This document shows, piece after piece, positions 1 through 11,539 of a stretch of DNA of 64,000 bases. This DNA is from Cucumis sativus (Eukaryota > Streptophyta > Magnoliopsida > Cucurbitales > Cucurbitaceae), in contig NC_026659.2 in NCBI RefSeq assembly GCF_000004075.3, positions 24,880,272-24,944,271 on the forward strand, written 5' to 3'. Both the position numbers and the translations under genes were made by a program. Positions within the stretch are counted from its first letter, which is position 1, and each line of letters begins with the position of its first letter. A model generated the notes under the pieces. It saw only the letters and a list, made by a program, of their open reading frames with translations, had not been told where the DNA came from and searched no databases.

Positions 1-2639
1 TATATGATTGGGTCTACGTGTCGTATTGAGAGACAGGTGGGTGAATGTGATTGGATGAGGGTAGAAAGGGAAAGAATGAAATTGGAATGGGTTGACCCCC
101 TCTTTGCTTCCACCCCCAACCACATCATGGGTATTTATGTCATTTTTAATTTTTACAAATTATTCGGTGAGACTGTTACAATATACAAGTTATGATAGAT
201 AATTTTACTTTGATATGTTTATGAAGATAAATACATCGAAGGAATTTCATCATATACTCACTTTCTTTATCAATTCATAAGTGATAGAGTATGAAAATTT
301 GTTATACTTTGTAAGTATTTTCAACCGTTTTACCTTTTTACAATAATTTTAATTAATTCAGGGTATGCTATGATATTGTTACTATTAAAATTAATTTATG
401 TTGGAATAAATTGATGAATAGATGCATCACTTCATGAAAAATACTAATAACTAAATTATAGAAAATGAATTTCTATAAATTTTCCATCATCTTGACGTTC
501 GATAGATTCACAAAATTTCGTTTGTTGATCTTCTAAACAGTTTGCTACTCTTAGAAAAAACATGATCCGTTTTATCCAGAAAAATAATTACTTTCAAAAC
601 TTAAATACTAGAGTGAGTAAATTAGTCTTAAAAAGGTAACGTGAATTCGTATAACTTAGATTCATAGTACATGGCATTAAAATTGAAACAAAACTCAAAT
701 ACAAAATTGGAAGGATGAAGTGGAAATGTATATACAAAAAGCATGAGGGTATTTTTCCAAATGAAAAGAAATTAGAGTAAGCGTGGGAGAGATTAGATAG
801 GGAGGGAGGTGGGGTGTCAGTTTTCAAAATTAAAACTCAATGGTCAAGGTCACGTGACTAATACCCTCCCAGTCAAAGAAATAAAATCAGTCAAAATCTG
901 AGTTCGCATGTCACGTGCAATCAGGTCACGGTTGTTATATCAACGTCTCCCCACCCACGGCCCCACCTAACATTACTCTCTCTTCCTCTCCCTTTTCTAC
1001 TCCTCTTTCCATGCAATTCAAATCAAATAACATACCCATTTTTATTTCTTCACTATCTTATGTTTATTACAAATATATATATATATATATATATAATTGC
1101 ACACCCATTTGAAATTTATAAACTTATTAGAAGATCAATAACTTGTTTACAATAATCTACATGCCACTGTTCAAACTTTATGGACTTTGTCTACTGAACT
1201 TTATGGACTTTGTTTCCATTGTTTATCGTTTTAATTTTTTAACTTCTATCATTTTCAATTGTCTTTACAAAAAACCTAGTCTATCGAGTTAGTGTACCAA
1301 CATTAACATTTCATGCATAGAAGTGCTACTCTACAATAATTATATGTACTAATATTTCTCGAGATCGTCAAAATAAATGTTCGAATCTTTTGTATCCTAT
1401 ACTTATTGTGTACTTGGAAATATTTGGCATTTTGTTACGTTAATTTGATTAGCATTTATCTTAGACGATAACAAACTTGAGTTTGAGAGGGAATACACGC
1501 CTTTCTTTTTCTCTCATTCCAATGGTTCAAACGGCCGTATTTGGTAACTATTTTCTGTTTGTTGTGTGTGTGTTAGTTTTTAAAATGAAATCATCTTTCT
1601 CTTTTTTAAAGTATAGTTGACGTTTTTCTTAAATTTTTAACCAACAATTGTTTTAATATTAAAATCTATTAAAATCTTCACTTGTTTTTAAAAAACAACT
1701 AAACAAATAGATAAGCAAATTAGAAATTTTCGAAGTAAAAAGAGTGTTTATAAATTTAGAAAAATAAATAAATAATTAGCAAATGAAGCGTGAGCTTTCA
1801 TAATTTAGAACTATATATCAACCATTCAAGTCAAGATTTCATATTGGGTTTGTTGAACTATAATGGTAAAGAAATCATATATTTTTTAATTTTTCTAACT
1901 TTTAAATACTCGTTCGAACTTTAAATTTATTATTTTGTCATAGTAAAAAAAAATTAATAAAAGACTCAACTTTATCATTTAAGAACGAAGAAACTTAAAA
2001 TACGTTTTCACTCGAAAAAAAATCTAACCGAATTATTAAAGGTGATCTTAAAAATATAATCCATGTTTGATTCATCATCACTCATGGACATGAGGTACAT
2101 TTGAGGGAGAAGAACCATTGCTTATTACGTTAAACCTCGTGTTAGTCATTTGATTAAACCACATGTTCACAATAATGATAATAGTTTAAAAAAAAATGGA
2201 AAGGAGAATTAATTTAGACACAAGTTAAACAAGGAATTAAGAAGGTATATAATTAAATAAAATGATAGAGAGTTGGTTGGAGGAATAGGGCAAATGGGGA
2301 TCACGTGCGGCTCGTGATTAGATTTGGGACATAGAGCTCTCTAAACCAAAGCAAAGCCTTAACTTAATAAGTTGTTGACTAATACGTTAAGCAACATCCT
2401 CCAACGCCGTTGCTCCATCAAATTCTCTATTTTAATTAACTTCAACACTATATTTCTTTCTTCAATTAAACCCCGTTTGTTTTCTTAGATCTAACAAAAC
2501 ATCCAACTATTTACGTTCTCTCTCGTAAGATCAAAAGGTAATCAATCATTTTTTTAAAATATTTCAAGTTTGTAAATCGATCCTGTAGCGATCAAATATG
2601 TACTAAATAATTAGGACTTTTTTTTTTTGTATTTTTCCT

Positions 2640-2720
2640 CGTGAGACGTATCCAGAAATCATAGGTAGGGAGCACAATGAGTATTGAACCCAAGACCTTG
2701 AGATTTCAAATGGACTGTAC
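2640..2720 (-). repeat. Possible SINE or tRNA-like fragment
   Basis: Read on the minus strand, this segment contains 'CTCAAGGTCTTGGGTTCAAT', which resembles the RNA polymerase III B-box region (GGTTCRANNC) of tRNA-derived plant SINEs. No clear A-box or poly-A end is visible. It may only be a 3' fragment, or another repeat. Confidence 0.25.
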
Positions 2721-5700
2721 CAAAGACATAATATAGTAAAAAAGCGCATTTTTTAAGATACATTGTAATTTGACACTTCAAAACTAATATTAAAATATTA
2801 AGAAACATTGCCCCTCACCCCTTGATAGAACCGTTCATGGGTAAGTTAGTTTTTTTTTTTGTTTTTGAAATTGTTAGTAAATATTTTGTTATATTTTTTT
2901 AAAAAAACTTAAATATTTGTAAAATATATCAAATATTCAGATCTAATTTTCTAATTAAATCGGGATAAAAGTGTTTACAGACAATAGAATCTAAAATTTT
3001 TGTAATGTTTTGATATTTTTTTTATTTACCATCTAATTAATTATGGATTAATTAATTAATTAATTATAATAATGACACCCAAATGGATCTTTTTCGTTTT
3101 TGTTAAGTTGGGATATAATTATTTTACTTGATTTTTTGAATCCCAATAAAATAGGAAGAATGAAGAATGTGAGAGGAGGAAAAAAATCTAAGTTTTTTGT
3201 TTGTTTCATATTATTATTATTAATTTGGAGAAGCTTTTAAGGTACTCAATTGGGGTTTGCTTCTTTCTTTTTTCTTCTTCTTGGGGTTTGATTTTGATGC
3301 ATAAATTAAATTAAATTTCTACACCCACACTCTTCTCTCTCTTTCTCTCTTGCTTTGTACATAAAATTGACATCCTTCAAAAGGAAACCAACGATGTGTC
3401 TTCCACATGTACCTAATGAATTTAGTGTCCTTTATTCACTATTCATCTATATATTTTTTTTCAACTCATTAATTATTAATATCAACATTGTACTAAGTGT
3501 TTAAGGGTATAATAATGTTATTAATATTTGCACCAAAATAAATATAATATATCTCAAAGAGTTTAGTAACTACTAGTTTAATATAGAGTTTAGTTTGAGT
3601 GTCAAATTGAGAGTGAACCACCCTATGACTTAAAAGTTGATGTAGAGACTACACTAGAACAAAAGTTTGAACATATCATATAGTAGAAAAATGTTGGGAC
3701 TGTAACACGACTACATGAATGAAAAGTAGAAATTAGCAATTTCGAACAAAATAGAAGTAATCACAAATCGCATTAGCTGGTCTCTTTAAAATATTTAACT
3801 GCTCTATTTGATGTGTAAATAACTTGTAAATTGTCATGGTGTCTCTAGGATAAAAACTGCTTGGATTTATTGTTTGTTTGATCAATCAAATTCTATCGTT
3901 GGAATCTGATCGATATATATTCTAACACGCTTTTGATTGTGCTTGAGAATGAAATTTGTAGTTTGTAAATTATAAATCACACTCCGAACAAAACTCAGAG
4001 AGTGATTCGTTGTTTTACTTGGTTATGTCTAAACAATTTGTAAATTATCACGATATTCTCAAGATAAAATTGTTCAAATTTTTTATTGGTTTGATCACAT
4101 CGAAAGTCAACCCATATGCTATCACGGTTCTAATTATGCTCAAAAAAGAAACAAATAACACAATAAGGTGTATGTATATATAAGTTTTTTTTTTTAAGTA
4201 CCATATGAATAATGGATAAGTTTTTTTATTGTGCCGGTTCACGAAACAACTTACTCACATCATACACTCGACCAAACAATGACACGCACATCTATACATA
4301 AATATCAACAAATTTACATTTATCTACCTCCTCATTCTCTTTAAAACATAGATATCTCTTAATTTCGATACGCAACTTCATGTTTATCTAATAACACAAT
4401 CTTTCACAAAATCAATTCCATAACTATAAAAAAGAACCTTTACTTTAAAAAGAAATTGACGTAAAATTCAACCCGGCCACTTTTTATGAAAAATCAAAAG
4501 CTATATACATATACACACACATGTATATATATATATTTACAAAGAATTAGACAGAGAAGAAAAATCAGCACAAGAAGTCTCTTTCTAACTTTCTTTTTAA
4601 TTCAATTTTTGTCTAGAAGGAAGAAACATCTTCCAAAGTGGAACCCAAAAAAACCTACCTCTCACGAGCCCATTCTTATCAACTACAAAAAGGAAAGAAA
4701 AAAAAAATCAAATCTACCATATATTCCCTTTTTTCTTCCCCCCCTAAAGTTCTGTTTCATTTCTCTTTAAGTCCTTTATGAAAGCGATAATTTCCCCAAA
4801 AGACCCCCCCAAACCCTAGAGTACAAAAAAAGTGAAGGTCCATGGTATGGATATCATGTGACACTTCCTTCATTCATTAAATCTCCACCCTTGCTTTTCA
4901 TCGCGTGACTACAAAAAATCGCGCCACTCATCAACCTTGCGTCGTAAGATGTCGCCACGTGTAAATATCATAGATCAGATAAATAGGAAACAAGTGAGCT
5001 GAGTTGTCCGTTACCCGCCTAACAAAATTGGACCCCACGCTAACTGCCCCTTTCAACAAAAATTTAAAACTGTCCCCCACAAAACAATATCAAAAATATA
5101 AATCAATTTATACCTTAACCTATACTATAGTATTAGATATAAATTGATTAACTTATATAGTTTTAGTAATTAAATTAACTCATCATATTATCTCAAGTTA
5201 TCTGAGCCTCCCCCCTTTCATCCATGCATGTGGATTGCATGATACCCCATCATCTTATTTTGCAATAATTAATCATCATTACCAAACAAAATAAATCCCA
5301 GTTGGAAACACAACCCCCCCCAAATGTTAACGTAAATAACAAAGAACAATTTGTAATTACGACATGTCGTACAGGGTGTGCTCTTGATCGGGGGTATAAT
5401 ATTGAAAGACGACCGATCGATGGTATGTGGTAAATTTAAAAAATAAAAAATAAAAAACACTTGAAATTCACTCAAAATTTGGGATTTGGATCCCCCACTT
5501 TCAGTTGTACAGTGGTTAGCGTGTGAGTGAGTCTTGTTGCTTACTTTACCATACAATTTTGCGGGACAAAGTTATCACGTGACGGGCTGCCCGGAGCGGG
5601 GCCTTTTGCTTTTTGCCTTTTACGTGTCCAAGTACTTGCCTTTGCTTAGCTTTCCTATTTAATTTGGAGTAAATATCAATCCTTTTTTTTTCCCTCTCTT

Positions 5701-5914
5701 CTCTTCAAATAATTCACATCAAATTGCAAAAATAACCCTAAAATTTATTATTAGCCATAACAATCTTCCAAATATCTCTACAATTATATAATATGTTTTT
5801 CAAACCATTCCACAACATTTTTTTTTTTACGATTCTTTGAATATTTCTATAGTGATATGATATTACTCGTTTTTGATTTGTTGCACGAATTTGGGAGTAG
5901 TCACAATTAAAAGG

Positions 5915-5939
5915 TAGGGTTAGGGTTAGGGTTAGGGTT
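5915..5939 (+). repeat. Short interstitial (TTAGGG)4 tract
   Basis: Four consecutive copies of the hexamer TTAGGG, with the first T missing. Most plants, cucurbits included, use the heptamer TTTAGGG at their telomeres, so this is not a simple relic of an ordinary plant telomere. It could be a microsatellite, or could act as a telobox (AACCCTA core) in a promoter. Confidence 0.8.
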
Positions 5940-6267
5940 GATTTAAAAAAAATTGTGAAATAAATAATAATTTTTGTTCATACGTACACATAACTGTTTG
6001 ATTGTAATGATATGAATTCAATATCCTACCCGATCTCCAAGCCTACGTAATTCTTTAACTCCTTTTTTACACTTACAATTCTTTATATATATATATAAAT
6101 AAAAAGGAGAAAAAGGGAGAAAAAATCCAAAGGAATTTATGAGGTGTGTTTGAGATGCAAGAGACAGTACGACGGATGGATAAATACGTACACGGAAGTA
6201 GCCGAAGGAAAAAAGGGGAAACTGGCAAGACTTTGTCCGACACAAAAGAAAACTTAAATCAAAGAAT

Positions 6268-6315
6268 ATTATTATTATTATTATTATTGTTGTTGTTGTT
6301 ATTATTATTATTGAT
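6268..6315 (+). repeat. ATT/GTT trinucleotide microsatellite
   Basis: A run of ATT triplets, interrupted in the middle by GTT triplets, followed by more ATT. It encodes only the Leu-rich tail of a spurious short frame. It is a likely length-polymorphic marker. Confidence 0.85.
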
Positions 6316-9300
6316 ATTTGATAAATGAATAAAAAGAAAAAAAGGGGGGGTTTTAATTTAGGGTTGTTGTTGTTGTTTATTAGTGAGGAGGAGAAGGTAT
6401 CAGGTGTTTGTGGAGGTTTGCTTTGAAATGGAGAATGAGGTGGCGTTATCTTAGGATGTACAGTCTGACGCTACTATCTGTCCACGTGTCAGTTGGTTGA
6501 AGCCCTAATCCAAAACCCAATCCCTTTATTCATCAAATATCTTCCCCTTATTCATCATTCAATAAGCCGTCCACCTCAATCAACTTGCTTATCTCCAATA
6601 CTCAACTTCCTCCCCATTTTTTTCCAACTATATCTCTATTCGACCATTTACATGTTTTTTTTCCTTCCACACTCACTAATTAAAACTCTTTTTTTCAACA
6701 TTTATTACTATTTTACTTCTTTTAATCTCAACTAAAATTGATTACACTTTAAAATATTGTATTATATAAAAACTAAAATAATTAAACTTTAAAATATTGT
6801 AATTTGATCTATAATTGTTAAAAAACCCGATCAATTTCCAACTCAACCAATCATATTTTACTTATAATACAATTATATATACATACACTTTCCTTAATTA
6901 AATTTTTAGACAATTTATTTTAAGAAAAACTCTTGAAACAATCGTTTATCGTTTTAAATTGATTATTTAACAAAATTACATAAGTTGAACAAAATTTATC
7001 TCGACTAACTATATAGTTATTTTAATATTAGCTTACGAATTATTTAATTAGTTTTTGAAAATTAGGTAATGGACAAATTGAGTCCAATCAAGGAAGAGGA
7101 TAATAGAGATACAAATCATTGAATAAACACCATAAGCCATCTCCCTCCAATGCCCCAAACACTAAAAGCACAATCTCTGCAAAATCTCCCTTTACACGGA
7201 AACGAAAGCGACTTATTTTAAATCAAATACTTTTTTCAAAATTAAACAACGTACGACGTCGCTTTGGTACTTCTTTGACCCATTCGAAGATATCCCCTTT
7301 TACATTCGTGTAATTATAAGTTCTTTATTAGGCAGACAAAGAAAAAAAGGGGTAAAATTAAAATTTCCCATTCCTCTTTTTACTTTCATTTCCATTTGGT
7401 CCATAGTTAATGGACATATAATTTGATTTTTAAAACAAGAATTTTCCACTTCATAAACTTTAGGAAGTTAAATTTTTACAATCAAGATTGATTTGATACT
7501 CATTTCTTAATTAATTGATATTAATAATTAGTCATTAATGAAAATAAAGAAAAAGAAATCCAAAATTCAATTTTAGGATTGTAGAGTTTTAAAATATTAG
7601 ATACTAAATTAGTGAGTAATTAAGAATGAAATTACATAATAACAATGATGTAAAAGTTAGGATGAGAGAAGATGGGTGAATCTGGAACGTTGATTTAGGG
7701 AGCGATCTGCGGCGTTGAGTGGTAGGCAACTGGAACACGGCCCCCCCCTCCCCATGTGGGACCATACCGATTAATACCCATTTTCAAGTAGTCAAGAAAT
7801 AATAAATAAAATGCTTCTCTACTTCCAGAAGCAGCCACGAAGGGGACACGTGGGCTCCACTTGTGTTACTTGAGTGGTCAATATCACTTCAACTCATCCA
7901 CGTCATTTCCTCCCGATTTTATTACTCTTTTTCTTTTTTATTATTACCATTTCTTTTTGTAAAAATTAAAATTACGGTCACCTCACCCGCAAAAGTCATG
8001 CGTACATGTTAAGGCAATGTCCCGAGTAGCATTTTTAGAGACAATATTTTAGACATCGACAGATTTAGTAATGGTCGAGAGTTGAACTTTTTTCTAGAAC
8101 TAATATCGTTATCTAACTTAGTGTTAAAATTGTTTTACAGCCTCATCTAAACATACTTTGATTATTGAGAATTTGAAAGAGCGTTAAAATGAGTGAGAAA
8201 TTGATGGTAGAATGTAGATGAAAATGTGAAGCGCATAAATGAAAGTAGTAGAGAAGTAATTCAAGCTGAGTTGTGAACTGTCAATGAAATTAGTTGAATA
8301 TGAACATGGAGTTTGGACTACTTTGTTTTATATGTCAATTTCGTTATGCCACTTGAGTTTATATTACATTGATAGACTGATGCGAGTAAATTGTATATTG
8401 CTAATACATTCGTTTGTTGAATTTAAAATTTGTTATATTTCGAAATTCTCATGCATTGTGTACGTATACTTTGAGTTAGCGTTAAATAACTTAAATTCAC
8501 CGACTTAAACGAGATGAACTATTGAATTTTCATAAACAAAAACGATATGTTATTCTCTTTTTCTAATATTTTAGTTAAAAATTAAATATTTTTACTTTTG
8601 AAACACATATTTTGAAACATGTTAGACGTATTTAAATAATACGTATAATTAAAATTTTGGACTATGTACGTAAATTAATAATGTATCACATTAAGTTATT
8701 TTATTAAATTGGACACATTATATCATCTATTTAAGTAAGACTTAATATTTCTAGTTGAGTATGAATTAAATAGGTAAAAGCACGAATTTAATGAAAGTCG
8801 TAATTGAATTAGTATATAAACAAACTTAGAGTCATAGTCATTTATATATCAAAATAACGAGCATTTAGTATTTCTTGTATTTCAACAAATAAAGATCCAA
8901 CTAGTGGCATTTAGAGTTTTAGTTGAGGAAGACAATAGTCATTTTATAGCCATAATCAATTACTTGGAATAAAATCTAATATGTAATGTATTCTATTTAA
9001 CCGGAATGATCTTAGGTTAACCAAATAACCTTATAGTAAGACGTTAAAAGAGTGTGAGAAGCGTGGTCGATCTTTCTCGGTTTCTTGTTTTGGAATTAGA
9101 ATTTTCAAATACAGAACTAATTCCTCAAAACAACTTTCTAAATAGTTGAAAAACGATGGTTAGAAAAATATTTGAATTCCACAAATAGATGGGAATGGAA
9201 AAACAATTATCAGGATGTTTTGTTTACTACAACCGTTGGAGAAATTTTCATCTCAAGACACCTCATTTTTTTCTTAAAAATAGTCCCATTCTTCTTCGAT

Positions 9301-9977
9301 CTAGAAGCACTTTTCTTTCTCGATTTTGTTTTGTTGAAGTACTAATTTTAACACACATATAAAATTAGTATAATTAAAAAGAACGAACTTACCAAATTAA
9401 AGACTCAATTTCAACTTCCTGTTGACTCACCTACACGTTGGGAAAAAAAATAACGGAGTGTTAAAATCTTAGGAAAATAAACCTAAAAAATTAAGGACTA
9501 TTACTAGTAGCTTTGACTCATTCTAATTGCACAACGACTTACTTTTTCTTCCTTATTCCTTGAATTAAACTAATCCAAATATTACAAAAATAATCCATTT
9601 CTAAAATATAGCCCTAAAGTTTATATAATAATATGAGTTCGACCCGTAAAATTTTACCATTAGAATAAAAAATAAGTACATTCTTACGACTTTGATACTG
9701 TAGGTCATTTATAAATTAATGGTTGGTGTTATGTAGCCAAATTTTGGGATGAAGTATGCAAACAATCTAAGTTTGAGAAGTTAATTTGAAAATAGAATAG
9801 TTGGGGGTATAATTGTAATTAGAGTGGGTTATTTTTGCGAATTGCAAAATAAGAAAAAAAGAGGCATAAATTTTTGGAGTTAGTGACAGCTGGGTATTCA
9901 ATATTTTAGGATGGTTAAAGGGTAAGTTATACTTGAAAGGGGTGTGGTGGTGGTGGGAGTGTTATAGTTTGGTCTAA

Positions 9978-9987
9978 CTATATAAAG
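9978..9987 (+). promoter_or_regulatory. TATA box of the F-box/MYND gene
   Basis: CTATATAAAG lies about 145 bases before the start codon at 10130. That places transcription start near 10010 and gives a leader of about 120 bases. No ATG occurs between the predicted start site and 10130, which supports 10130 as the first usable start codon. Confidence 0.6.
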
Positions 9988-10129
9988 CTTGGCATTTGCT
10001 TTTTGGGTTTTACCCTAAAGGAAGGAAGAGAGAAAAAAAACAAAGAAATTGGTGGATTTAATAAGAGGGAACAGCCACAAACAAAAGAGGCTGAAACAAG
10101 AATCATCATCTTCTTCATCATCCTCCTCC

Positions 10130-11539
10130 ATGAGAACTCGAACAGGTCTATCTTATCCTCCACTTCAACCTACAGCCTTTGCTTCCGGCAACCGGAAAAG
10201 AAAACACCATGTTGCAGCCGACCGACCCTTTTGCCGCAAAAGAAACAAGCTCTCTTACCACATCAAAACACCCACCTCCGATTTGTTCGATTCTTTGCCG
10301 GACGACCTCGTCATTACTATTCTCTCTAATCTCAGCTCCGCCGCTTCTTCCCCCTCCGATTTCATCAATATCTTACTAACGTAATTCCTTTTCCTTTTTT
10401 AATTTAGGGTTTTTTTTAGTGTGATGGGTTGGATTTTAATTTGTTTTTTTGTTTGTTTTTTGTTGGTTTCAGATGCAAGAGATTAAACAATTTAGGACTT
10501 AATCCCATGGTTCTATCAAGAGCTTCTCAGAAGACTTTCGCAATTAGGGCAAAGAATTGGACGGAATCCGCTCACCGGTTCCTGAAACAGTGCTCAGATG
10601 CCGGAAATGTCGAGGCCTGTTATACACTTGGCATGGTGAGTTTTTAATTTTATATATTCTTTTAATTTATGCGGATTTGTTTCGTTTTATTATTATTTTT
10701 TATTCTAATCCCATTTTGAAAGGTATAAACATTCCTTTTCCGTTTTCTGATTTTAATGATTTTAATAACTGATAAGCGATTCGCGCATTCATTTTTTTAT
10801 TCAGATTCGTTTCTACTGTTTGCAAAATCGTGGTAGCGGAGCTTCGTTAATGGCGAAGGCGGCGATTTGTTCGCACGCGCCGGCTCTTTACTCACTCGCC
10901 GTCATTCAGTTCAATGGTAGCGGCGGATCCAAGAACGACAAGGACCTCCGCGCCGGAGTCGCACTTTGCGCACGTGCAGCGTTTCTCGGCCACATCGACG
11001 CCCTTAGAGAGCTTGGCCATTGCCTTCAAGACGGTTACGGAGTTCGCCAAAACATAACGGAAGGTCGTCGGTTTCTCGTTCAGGCCAACGCGCGTGAACT
11101 CGCCGCCGTGCTTTCCTCCGAGGCGGCTTCCTCCGTTGCCGCATCGCGCTCGTGCCTCACGTGGAACACTCAACCTCCTCACCACCGGCACGTCACCGGC
11201 TCGGGATGTCCCTTGTTAAGTGATTTCGGTTGCAATATTCCGGCACCGGAGGCTCATCCGGCAAGTCAGTTTTTAGCCGAATGGTTCGAGGCACGTGGGG
11301 GGTCGCCCGGGAATGGGCTGAGGCTATGTTCGCACGTGGGGTGTGGACGTCCAGAAACGAGACGACATGAGTTCCGTCGGTGTTCCGTTTGTGGTGCTGT
11401 TAATTACTGCTCACGTGCGTGTCAGGCGCTTGATTGGAAACTCCGCCATAAAATCGATTGTGCTCCGGTGGAACGTTGGCTTGATGATAACGGTGACGGT
11501 ATGGACGATGTGGCCGATGATATCATGGACGAAAGTTAA
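10130..11539 (+). CDS. F-box protein with MYND zinc finger (At1g67340-like)
   Basis: Three exons, 10130-10380, 10473-10635 and 10805-11539, with GT-AG introns, give 382 residues. The N-terminus is basic. An F-box begins near residue 51 (DLFDSLPDDL...). A SEL1/TPR-like stretch follows, around residues 150-240 (LGHCLQDGYGV). A C-terminal MYND finger has ligands Cys313, Cys318, Cys331, Cys334, Cys340, Cys344, His353 and Cys357. The tail is acidic. F-box proteins are substrate receptors of SCF ubiquitin ligases, and MYND fingers bind proline-rich peptides, so it is probably a nuclear or cytosolic adaptor; no substrate is known to me. The start MRTRTG matches what I recall of Arabidopsis At1g67340 (MRTRRG). 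The frame stays open upstream to a TTG at 10049, but with no ATG. Exon 3 is markedly GC-richer than its surroundings. The likely next gene in the conserved block is the complex I subunit at 15579. Confidence 0.93.

Larger units (their letters stand above)
851..7852. promoter_or_regulatory. Cluster of seven G-box palindromes
   Basis: CACGTG occurs at 851, 912, 2302, 4956, 5576, 6483 and 7847. Several have extended palindromic flanks such as GTCACGTGAC. These are core sites for bHLH and bZIP factors in light, ABA and stress responses. Base composition alone predicts fewer than one in 8 kb, and the roughly 50 kb of other non-coding DNA here has about five. No gene in the window lies close enough to be an obvious target, so the function is inference. 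Confidence 0.4.
1..9960. other. Intergenic region without a recognisable gene
   Basis: I see no conserved protein in about 10 kb. All open frames here are short, AT-driven and unlike known proteins. What it does hold is seven CACGTG palindromes in the first 8 kb, a (TA)n tract near 1074-1095, a SINE-like piece near 2640-2720, a (TTAGGG)4 tract at 5915-5939 and an ATT/GTT microsatellite near 6268-6315. Less AT-rich islands at about 840-970, 2280-2530, 4850-5060, 5560-5650, 6400-6500 and 7680-7900 look like promoter or 5' leader sequence. No coding region could be joined to them. Confidence 0.7.

Noticed and set aside
10049..10129. Upstream extension of the F-box protein with a poly-Ser stretch
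   Set aside because: The frame is open, but the only start is a TTG. The first ATG after the predicted transcription start is at 10130 and matches the conserved N-terminus.
10892..11191. Minus-strand open frame of 99 residues
   Set aside because: It is the reverse shadow of the GC-rich third exon of the F-box/MYND gene.
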